Assembly (NCBI RefSeq): GCF_963678635.1
Contig: NC_087064.1
Location: forward strand, 12,929,989 to 12,993,988
Direction of reading: 5' to 3'
From: Symsagittifera roscoffensis
Taxonomy: Eukaryota; Xenacoelomorpha; Acoela; Convolutidae
DNA length: 64,000 bases
Position 1 is the stretch's first letter; each line of letters opens with the position of its first letter. Positions 49,460 to 58,288 of this stretch are shown piece by piece. The notes under the pieces are model-generated. The model was not told the DNA's origin. It saw only the letters and a program-made list of their open reading frames with translations, and did no database searches. The position numbers and the translations under genes are program-made.

Positions 49460-50107
49460 CTGGTTAATTTGTCTTTGATGTTTAGGTGTGCTACTTCTAT
49501 AGTTTTGTTGTGAATTTTGATATTGTGTATCATTTTTATGCGGTGACTGAAAATAATTTCTTTGTCAAATTGCATAGTTATAATTTCGGTTCCTGGAATT
49601 GTCACGTGATCTATTGTGATAATTATTACAATTTGATATATTGTTTGAATAGTTTCGTGATTTTTTATCTGGGTATTGTCTATTCCTATTGTTTGAGTAG
49701 TTTCTGTTTCGGTTATTTGAGGAATTTCTAAAACGGTTGTTTGAATATTATCTATTTCAGGAGATTGAGTATAAGCGATTCCTATTGTAATTTGAGTAGT
49801 TACTTCTGTTTGAGTTTCATCTTGAATAACTATTTCGATATTGATTGTTTTGACTGTTTGATCGACGATATCTATTTTGTGAGAATTATCGTGAGTTTCT
49901 TTGATTTGGAGAACTTCCGCTATGGTTATCTTTTGGTAATTGTTGTCTAGAGGTATTATAGTTATCAGGGAGTGGTTTTCCTGAACTATTATTACTGTGA
50001 ATGTTTTTGTTTGGTAAATTTTGGTCTTTTTTCATGTATTGATAAAATGATTTATATGGTTCTCTATATTTTTGTGGTTTGTTCTTATTATCTTGTTGTT
50101 TTTGTCT

Positions 50108-50148
50108 ACATTCAGCATTGCTATGTCCTATCTACGGCAATAGTTACA
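50108..50148 (-). pseudogene. CCHC zinc knuckle of gag, frame-broken
   Basis: On the minus strand a Cys-x2-Cys pair (WCNYCR) is followed, in another frame, by GHSNAEC. The spacing then fits C-x2-C-x4-H-x4-C of nucleocapsid knuckles, which bind the element's RNA. A frame change falls between the second Cys and the His. Confidence 0.55.
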
Positions 50149-50292
50149 CCATTTTTTGACTGATGATTTGCCTTTAAAAGTTGGATTTTTCTCGTAGACA
50201 TTTAATATTTGAGTGATTTTTTCAGCTAGTTCAGTGTCAGAGTCATGAATATTATTTATTTGTGAAGTAGTTGTTTGGATGTTCTTTACGTA

Positions 50293-53069
50293 TTATAATT
50301 TTATATTTTCTGTTTCTTCAAGTTTCATAGTGATTTCAGCTTGTTCTAGTTTAATTACTAGTTTTCTGAAGTCTATATCGGGTTCTCGAATTGAAGATGG
50401 ATGCGATGTACTCTCTTTTTTATCGCTATTTTTTCGTAATTGTGGTGTTAGAGTCATCATTAAAAATTCTGTCATTTTGTGTTTTTATAGTCATGCGTAT
50501 TAAATGAATATGCTTTTCTTACTAATGTTTCGATTCTTACCGCAATTTGTTTAATAGTTTCATTTGTGATTCTACGAACTTCAATGCATAGAACTCTTTG
50601 ATGTTGTTTGTTTTTTTCAGAGCCGAACATTTTTGAAAAATCTCGTTTGAATCTTTTCCAATCTGATTTAATATCTATAGGTACAACTGAAAACATTTTT
50701 TGGGCTGCGCCATCAGGTGTGGTTTGGATTAGAGCTGTGCGTGTATGATTCCAGTTTCGATGAAGTTGTTTATTTACTGGTTCAGGTCCTATGTTTAAAA
50801 TTAAACTGGCTGTGACTGCGTTTAAATAATCTTCTACTGAGCATTCAGGATCTGTTCCTGTGAATACCATTAGTTGCTTATTTGAAGATATAGAAGATCC
50901 ACCCATAAGGTAGGTATGGATTCATAGTCATCTGTAGTGGTACTGCGCCTTTTAGTGTTTGAGAAAAATTTGTAAGTTGTGTTTTTGTTATTTCATGTTG
51001 CTGTAAATAATTTGGTAATTGGATTTCATTTTGCATTTGAGTTGGTTGATAACTTTGTATATTTACTGAGTTTTGTGGTTGAAAGTTATTGTTATATGAC
51101 GTTGGGTTATGTCTTGTTTGTGGTGTTTGTTCGTTTGGTGTATTTGGTTCGAAAAGATCTGGTTGATAAATAGTATCTGGCTGATCAATGTTCCAATTAT
51201 TGTTTTGCTGATTTGTATTGAATCGTTGCTGATTTTGACTATAGTATTTTTCATCTTCTGAGCAATGTAGTTGATTCCTTATATGGTGTTTCTTTGTTTT
51301 TGTTTTGCTGGAAAATGGATAAACTGCGCTACGGTGCAGTGTAGCTCGTGGTTGATTGTTAAAAAATACTGTGTGAGAGGCTTGTTGTGGTACGTTTCGA
51401 TTATATTTTTGTGTTTGGGATTGGCTTTGACTGTTTATATAGGGGGATTTTGTTGTTTTGGAATTTGCAAAAAAATTATAGTTATGATCTGAGAAGATGT
51501 TTCTATCAAACGTACTCTCATTTTTTGTTTGTCTTGATGTCGTTACTGGTTCAAATGTTTGATAGTCTATTTGTGAATATTTTGGAATAACTGAAGGTTT
51601 TACTGTCGATTGTATAGTTGTTTGTGGAAAAGCTGCGTTTTTAATTTTTGAATTTGTAAGTGTAGGGTGAATTGGAGAAACGATTTGTTGCGTTGTTGCT
51701 GGCATTGTTTCGACTATTTCTTCATTAATGAAATGTGATAGAGTTGGAGTATCTTGTTGTGTAAGATTTCTTGTTCGTTCCATTTAGAATTTTTTGTGTA
51801 ATAATTAATGTAGAATTTAGGCTATTATTTCCTGTTCTGTCAGTGAACATTGCATTATAACTTAAAGGTGTTGCATCAATAGAAAGTGGAGTTATTCTAA
51901 CGTAGTCTTTTTTGACGGAAATGATGGTAATTACTTGACTTGATATATCAGTTGGTATATTAATAAATAATGGATGAGACCAATCAGGGTCCCAAACATA
52001 ATCTGTTTCATTTGCCAATACAGTTTCTTCGTCTGAATTTTTGGGTCGAAAACTTTTTCTTGATAGTCTATAAAATTAATGTTATGGACAAAATAATCAA
52101 TTATGAACCATGCTAGTATCTTTTGTAGATCATGTTTAACATTTTTTGAGACTTCGTTACAAGTGAGTTTTTCACGGACTGTATTTAAAAATTTTGAGAA
52201 AATAAAGGTTTTTTGTCTTACAGTTGTAATTTGGGATGTTTGAGATGGTGTGTTTCTTTTATTTCTAGTATGGATAGATAGCTACAGACGATTGAAAATG
52301 CATCGTTTGTGAATGTCGAATTTGCTCGTTGTAATTTTTGGTGTTGTATAGTTTTTATATAGTTTATAAAAACTTTCGAGACTTCTATATCTATATCGTC
52401 TATTTGTACTTGGTGTTTTATGTGATTTGATTTTGGTGATGCAATTTCAATTGTAAATATACCGTAGTGTGATGTGATGTTACATATATCTTTAAGAAAG
52501 TGGTCAAGGATTCGTCGTTTTATGTTTCTTCAGGAAATTCTTGGTAACCTAGGCTATTTCCTTTTTCAAATAAACTTACAATTCAGTTGTAACAAAATTG
52601 TACTTGTCCTCGGGCGGTATCATTTTGTGGTTTTATGGAAAAATGGGGAGTATCGAATTATCAACGAAATTTTTGGTGTATTCGATGATGTTTTATATTG
52701 TAAAACTGTTAGTGTGTAACATTCAATTTGTCTTATTGGTTGATTTCAATTATTTAGACGTATTTTTTTGTTAATATAAGACTTTTTTATTTTACGTTTT
52801 CCATTTATTGATGATGGTATTGTAGCTTCTGAGTCGGAAAAATATATTTGGTTGTCTATCGGGTTATTTTTAATTATCGAATCTTTCAAATCTTGAAGTT
52901 CCTGTATTTTGTTTGTGTCTGATTCTGAGACAACGTTTCTTCGTTTTGAAAATCGTCTATCGATTATTTGTTTTTGTTTTGCTATGATTTTTTTTTTGTG
53001 TTTGTCTTTTTGATATATCTTATTGCTCGTCTATGTGGTGTGATTACAAGGTCGTATTTTTTGTTTTAA
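50293..53069 (-). pseudogene. gag: gag region of the retroelement
   Basis: A chain of minus-strand open segments: about 53069-52780 and 52540-52236 (no start codons, basic and polar), 52018-51725, 51783-50878, 50906-50472 and 50475-50293. Consecutive frames from 52018 on overlap by 59, 29 and 4 bases, so coding continues with frame changes but no gap. 51783-50878 is a Gln/Asn/Thr-rich 301-residue stretch. 50906-50472 looks like a capsid core: MVFTGTDPECSVEDYLNAV, then WKRFKRDFSKMFG and VLCIEVRRI, a Retrotrans_gag-like pattern. The Gag polyprotein would form the particle shell. The frame changes could be decay, assembly indels or, less likely, programmed shifts. Confidence 0.6.
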
Positions 53070-54429
53070 ATTAAACAATTATAAAATACGATTATTTGTT
53101 TACTATCTAAATTATCTCTTGACATAAGGTTTAAGATGATTGAAGCAAAACTTGTGGGTTAGAGTTTTTATTTTCCTAAATTTTTAGTCCTTACGGTTTT
53201 TTTTGGATATCTTAACTTGGGTCATAGATTGTCGTGGTTGACAGGGTGAAGAGAGAGTATATCATTTCGTGAGAGTGGTTTCTTACTTTCTCGTGATAAG
53301 TTTTGATCTATGAGTTACCTACTTAATCTTACCTAGGGGTTGTGATATGTGATCAATTGATGGAGAATTATGAATTAATCCACAAGGTTCAAGTATAAAT
53401 AGAACACAAGTAGATCGTTAGATACTATTTCATGACCTACTATTTTGTTAAGGGTTTTAGCCTGGGTCATCTAAGAGGGAGGGCTCAAGTCAAGGATGAG
53501 TAACCGAAGTTCGTCACTGTCTAGCGTTAATAAAATGGTTAGTTTTTTCAAAAAATTTTATAATTCCTGGGTCGTTTATAAGGGTTCGGACACTTTTTTT
53601 TTATAATTATGAGGTCGTTAGACACTTTTTTTTTTATAATTATGGGATGGGGAGAACAAAATTGTTCTGATTTGATCCAAGGAAAGCTTTGTTGATCAGT
53701 AATAAAATAAATAAATTTTAGGTTTAATTGAAATTAAAGATCCAAGGAAAGCCTTGATGATCTGTTTATGAAAGAAAAGTGAGATATTGAAAGCAAGGAT
53801 AAGCCCTGATAAATTTTAATTTAAAAGTTTGAGTTAGAGAAAATTAAAAAGTTCAAGTTTTGATGAGATTAGTTCCTTGAATTTTGCTGTTTTGTGTTAG
53901 GTGATGAAGCTGGGATGAGGAAAATCAAATAGTTTATAAAACTAACAATGATTTTTTGTCCTAAATAATTTTTGTATTTTGTATTTAAAAAATTATTAAT
54001 TGAAAAACATGATTTACTGCAGATTTTGGAGGGAACAATTTGTACTCTTTTTATCAGTCCTTATTGTATAGATAGTAGGTTTAGCACCAAAAAGGTTGTT
54101 GAAGAATTTTTTCTTCAAATTGTTTTCATGTCGTTTTAATTTACTGTATAAAGTACTCTAAATACAGAAGTTTGTTCCGGTTTCCTTCGTACTATCATGT
54201 AGTATAGTGGTCCGATTCCTGATTGTCTTTCGCGCCACAGTCTTGGTCTTCTTTCAATACCTGGTTTTTCTTGTAATGTTTGAAACTTTGGGGTAAATTT
54301 ATTGAGACGTAGAGACTTTTCTATTAAATTATCTTTTCCGTCTAGCCTTTTTGCAATTTTTGCAATTGTCTAATTCTATGATGAATTTTTTCTAAATCTA
54401 AGAAAAATAAGGTCTTGTTGGAGACTTTT
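53070..54429 (-). other. 5' leader of the retroelement
   Basis: About 1.36 kb between the primer binding site and the first coding-like frame. No recognisable product. Phrases such as GATCCAAGGAAAGC and ACTTTTTTTTTTATAATTATG each recur once or twice within 150 bp (53580-53760), small direct repeats. Confidence 0.45.
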
Positions 54430-54439
54430 GGTCGCACCA
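54430..54439 (-). promoter_or_regulatory. primer binding site
   Basis: Two bases inside the 5' LTR the minus strand reads TGGTGCGACC, which starts with the TGG needed to pair with a tRNA 3' CCA end. The priming tRNA would end in GGUCGCACCA; I did not assign its amino acid. Confidence 0.65.
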
Positions 54440-54441
54440 GA

Positions 54442-54836
54442 AGAGTTAAGACCTATTGGTTATACTCATAGAGTAATTTCAGATAAGGTACACCGTCTGC
54501 TAAGGTACGCCGTACATCTTATTTTCGGCCGGATAGATTCGTGCAACTTCTTAGTCTAATACCGATCTTAATCTTACTCTTATATCTTCTAGTCTGGATA
54601 AATCTAGTGTATACTGGTTTATGCGAGTTAATTCTTGGAGTTTATCCAGAAGGAGAACAACTGTATTCGAAGTTTTATTTAAACAGTTCTGGTGCTGAAA
54701 CTACAAGTAGTTTAGGCACTTACAAATAAGTGTCAATAATGGAGATGGAATATGATTGGTTAGTTACAAATACTTTGTAGTGATAATCCATCAATAATAA
54801 AATTGGTTTATAAATACTAGTTTAGAACTGGTTCCA
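54442..54836 (-). repeat. 5' LTR of the retroelement
   Basis: 395 bp, ending CTGGTTCCA like its partner. Its inner end reads AGAGTTAAG where the other LTR has TGAGTTATG, so the terminal dinucleotide has decayed here. The TATA target copy follows directly. Confidence 0.88.
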
Positions 54837-54840
54837 TATA

Positions 54841-56177
54841 TTTAAAAACTAATAAACGAATTTTTGTTCATTGTATAAATCAGCACAAAAATTCTCGTTT
54901 AGCTTTTTTTCTAAACCTCTCAAATAGCTGTTCATATAATCAATTAGTTGTAAGTAACCACTACCAGTCATATACATTTAGTGACTGAGCTAATAAATCT
55001 TGAGTTCTTCAATTTGTGATTTTTAAATCAATTGTAGAACGAATATCAACGGGGGACAAAAACTTGAACGGGAATCTTTAAACCCCCGTAACTTTACGAA
55101 AAATAATCAGAGGTGAAATATCTTTTCAAAATCTTTCGAATGATGTTTAAAAAATTCCGTCAAAAATGTCTAGTTTAAAAATCGAAATTCGTCTGAAGAA
55201 AAAAAACCCATTCCGAGCACAAATATTCCGTTACTTTCGTATCGAAAGTCGGAACAACAAGACAGCTAAAATTAAGCGGAACTTAGACATTAAGTTTTTT
55301 TTTTGCAAACGTCTAATTTGCAAGATGTCAAATTTGCTTGTCGTCTATTTCTCAGGCCCAAATATCAACTTAATTTACCACTGGTGTTACCTTTTCTCTT
55401 ATGCGGTTAAAAATTCTCAGCTTTCGCCTCGAATGTTTTTACGCTTGTAGCATCGCGAGATCCAAATTGCTTGGAGAGGTTGTAATAACTCGATGTTCAT
55501 TCGCATAATCTCTAATCATTTGGCCTCTTTAAAATTCAAACTATGAACAGAAAATTAAGCAAAACTATCTTTTGTTCATTATTTTATTTGATTCTGACAA
55601 TGTTCAAATTAGAATGATGTTTTGGCTTTCGAATCCGTATAAAAGACGTGCGTTTTAAACAGTTTGTTAACTGGTCTGCACTTTGTTTAATACTGTTACC
55701 GCAGCTCTCTCTGACATGTAGTTTTCTATCTTTTTTGAAAGGTACGAAGCATAATAAAAACTGAAGAGCCATCTCGAAAAGAATAAATCCTTCTTGAGAA
55801 TCTTCAGCTCTTGAACTTTTCCCGAAATCAATCAAGCCTCTCGGAGGTGAAAGCGTGAACAAAAATTGACTCATGAGTTTGTCTGGTTAACTCGTGAGTC
55901 TTATTATATCTACCTCACACGCACAAAAACAATCATGATTACAAAAAAGAGTCAAGTTCAACCTCATCCTCAGAATAATGGGCCACTACATACACAGGTG
56001 AGAAAAAAAACGTCGCAGTTGGGTTTCATTTTACAGACATATAAGTTCCTATCTTTATATAAAAGGACGTTTCATGGGTGCTCAAACCCTCAAAGCAACC
56101 TCTGAACACGCTTTTAAATCAAAAATTGAAAACTTTGGCATATATGAGCTTCTATGGGATAATATATGGGATATATG
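54841..56177. other. repeat-bearing stretch right of the LTR element
   Basis: About 55080-55275 is a diverged copy of a family also at 21690-21900, 26950-27100 and 32170-32310 (AATTCCGTCAAAA, GA.TGAAGAAAAAA, TTCGGAACAA). No gene is clear. A frame near 55930-55999 ends at a good donor (CACAG|GTGAGA) and could be a short exon, without family support. Confidence 0.4.
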
Positions 56178-56239
56178 GGATAATTATGTGCTTCATAATT
56201 GCACTTTCTTTGGTGCAATTATGAAGCACATAATTATCC
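56178..56239. repeat. perfect 27-bp inverted repeat with 8-base loop
   Basis: Left arm 56178-56204 (GGATAATTATGTGCTTCATA then ATTGCAC) is the exact reverse complement of 56213-56239. The loop is TTTCTTTG. It is preceded by an imperfect TATGGGATA tandem (56153-56182). No poly-T or gene context suggests a specific role. Confidence 0.8.
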
Positions 56240-56395
56240 AAAACAGCGTTGAGAAACCCGTTCATTGAAAAAAAATTGGACAAGCTTTAGTTTTTAAAAA
56301 ATCATTTAAAAATTAAAACTATAATGTGAAGCGATATCGATATATTAAGCAAAAACCAAAAAACTAATGGTTCATTTTGGTTAATTAGGATCTCG

Positions 56396-56595
56396 NNNNN
56401 NNNNNNNNNNNNNNNNNNNNNNNNNNNNNNNNNNNNNNNNNNNNNNNNNNNNNNNNNNNNNNNNNNNNNNNNNNNNNNNNNNNNNNNNNNNNNNNNNNNN
56501 NNNNNNNNNNNNNNNNNNNNNNNNNNNNNNNNNNNNNNNNNNNNNNNNNNNNNNNNNNNNNNNNNNNNNNNNNNNNNNNNNNNNNNNNNNNNNNN
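56396..56595. other. assembly gap (200 N)
   Basis: Exactly 200 N, a conventional fixed-size scaffold gap. The base run before it, AGGATCTCG, resembles GGGATCTCG at 56929, so a repeat may have stopped the assembly. Order and distance across the gap are not assured. Confidence 0.95.
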
Positions 56596-56679
56596 GGGAA
56601 AATGTAAGATAAGCATTTTCGGTTTATGGAGGTCAACCCGGGTAGTATTTCAACTGCATCTTAGCGTCACATTACCTTT

Positions 56680-56935
56680 CCAGGCCTTTTTGTTGGTTTT
56701 AATCGGTTTTCTTTATAAGACCGCTCAAAATCAAAAACCGCTTAAAAACCACTCAAATCTTGCTTGAAAAACCGTTCAAAAATCACCGCAAGAAATGAGC
56801 GGTTTTTGAGCGGTTTTTTAAGCAAGATTTGAGCGGTTTGAGCGGTTTTTCCAAAAAAAACCGCTCAAACCGCTCAAATTTTGCTGGAAAACCGCTCAAA
56901 CCGCCCATATCTTGAGCGGTTTTTGAGTGGGATCT
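56680..56935. repeat. cluster of GAGCGGTTTT motifs in both orientations
   Basis: AACCGCTCAAA-like and GAGCGGTTTTT-like decamers alternate about fifteen times in 250 bp, and longer phrases are inverted copies: AAATCTTGCTTGAAAAACCG at 56754 against TTTTTAAGCAAGATTTGAGC at 56814. The segment can fold into a long stem and is GC-richer in its motif than its surroundings. Confidence 0.75.
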
Positions 56936-57044
56936 CGACCCGGGTGCCGTTCAAGTTAATTTCAATTTAACTTCAAGTTATTTTCGAGTTAATCAGGACT
57001 TGTTTCGATGATCGCAACAGCTGATCTTAGTTATTAAATTAAAT

Positions 57045-57330
57045 ACCATAGGAGCGGTGGTGAAGTGGTTACGTCTCCGTCTCTCAAACGAAAGGTCGGA
57101 TGTTCGAGACCCTCCATGATCCGTGCTCGCTGCTTGAGGGTGAAGCAAATTTAGCCAGCCCAGAAAATAACCAAAGAAATTGCATGTAGTTATTAAACAG
57201 GGGAGGGGTGTTGGACGCGTATAATGTAGAGTCCCATTTCCCATCCAAAAGGGCCCCTTTTGTAATAATTTTTGTTACCCATTTCTGGCTGACCAAGCAT
57301 AGATTTTTCTTAAGGCACTTTTGAAAATCA
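57045..57330 (+). repeat. tRNA-derived SINE-like element
   Basis: The head has an A-box-like TGGTGAAGTGG (57058-57068) and a B-box-like ATGTTCGAGACCC (about 57101). The loop CTCAAAC would give anticodon CAA. About 130 bases of non-tRNA body follow, ending in a GGCTGACCAA segment shared with 11552 and 59188. Imperfect stems argue against a functional tRNA. Confidence 0.5.
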
Positions 57331-57602
57331 CTCTCGAGAAAATTCTATATTCATCCCTGCATGCAGCCAATTTGCTCAATAAAAATGTATATATTGTTTT
57401 CTTGGATATATTCTTAATATGCATGGTGATCAGTTCTGTTTTAAAGTTGAATTCTGTGGTAATAACTAGCTGACACAACACAGAAACCAACAAGAATCAA
57501 AACTAATTTGTTTAAGCTAACTCCGGGAAACCAAGGAAGAATCTAAGGTAAAGAAGCCATACTTGATGCTTTCAACAAGGCGAGAATCATGAGTTTTTTC
57601 GA

Positions 57603-58160
57603 GGGCGGCAAAAAATACACCGGCAAAAAATGACGTTTCAGGGCGGCAAAAAATACACCGGCAAAAAATGACGTTTCAGGGCGGCAAAAAAATACACCGG
57701 CAAAAAATGACGTTTTAGGGCGGCAAAAAATGACGTTTCAGGGCGGCAAAAAAGTACACCGGCAAAAAATGACGTTTCAGGGCGGCAAAAAAGTACACCG
57801 GCAAAAAATGACGTTTCAGGGCGGCAAAAAATGACGTTTCAGGGCGGCAAAAAAGTACACCGGCAAAAAATGACGTTTCAGGGCGGCAAAAAATGACGTT
57901 TCAGGGCGGCAAAAAAGTACACCGGCAAAAAATGACGTTTCAGGGCGGCAAAAAAGTACACCGGCAAAAAATGACGTTTCAGGGCGGCAAAAAATGACGT
58001 TTCAGGGCGGCAAAAAAGTACACCGGCAAAAAATGACGTTTCAGGGCGGCAAAAAATGACGTTTTAGGGCGGCAAAAAATACACCGGCAAAAAATTGACG
58101 TTTTAGGGCGGCAAAAAATGACGTTTTAGGGCGGCAAAAAAAATACACCGGCAAAAAATG
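57603..58160. repeat. GGGCGGCAAAAAA minisatellite with higher-order units
   Basis: Sixteen full units plus a partial one, of two lengths: long (38-39 bp: GGGCGGCAAAAAAGTACACC then GGCAAAAAATGACGTTTCA) and short (23 bp), the short one lacking the 16-bp middle. The order is LLLSLLSLSLLSLSLSL. LLSLS, 163 bp, occurs twice in a row from 57741 and from 57904. Every full unit holds one TGACGT. The array lies 130 bp upstream of a TRPM exon. Confidence 0.9.
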
Positions 58161-58288
58161 GTATGATATAAAACGGATGTCGTGAAATAGTACCAAAGTT
58201 GTGCCCGCACCTAAAATCCGCTATTGCTTTCAACACATGTTTCGTTTTTTTTCCTTCAAAAAAGTAACAACTTTGCATGTATTTTTAG

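Larger units (their letters stand above)
32638..54840 (-). mobile_element. 22.2-kb Ty3/gypsy-type LTR retroelement, inactive
   Basis: Two direct LTRs (32642-33030 and 54442-54836) enclose retroviral-type coding remnants that all read on the minus strand. TATA stands immediately outside each LTR (32638-32641 and 54837-54840), a 4-bp target duplication. Order from the 5' LTR: primer binding site, gag with zinc knuckle, protease, reverse transcriptase, RNase H, integrase, an env-position region, an unknown ORF. Protease, RT, RNase H, then integrase is the Ty3/gypsy and retrovirus order and excludes Ty1/copia. Its length is several times that of typical Ty3/gypsy elements; 5.1 kb of the excess is a tandem array in pol. 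Every large gene is broken by frame changes, and the LTRs differ at about one base in ten by eye, so it is an old insertion. Confidence 0.9.

Noticed and set aside
56302-56636. Open frames through the N gap
   Set aside because: They consist of unknown bases and carry no information.
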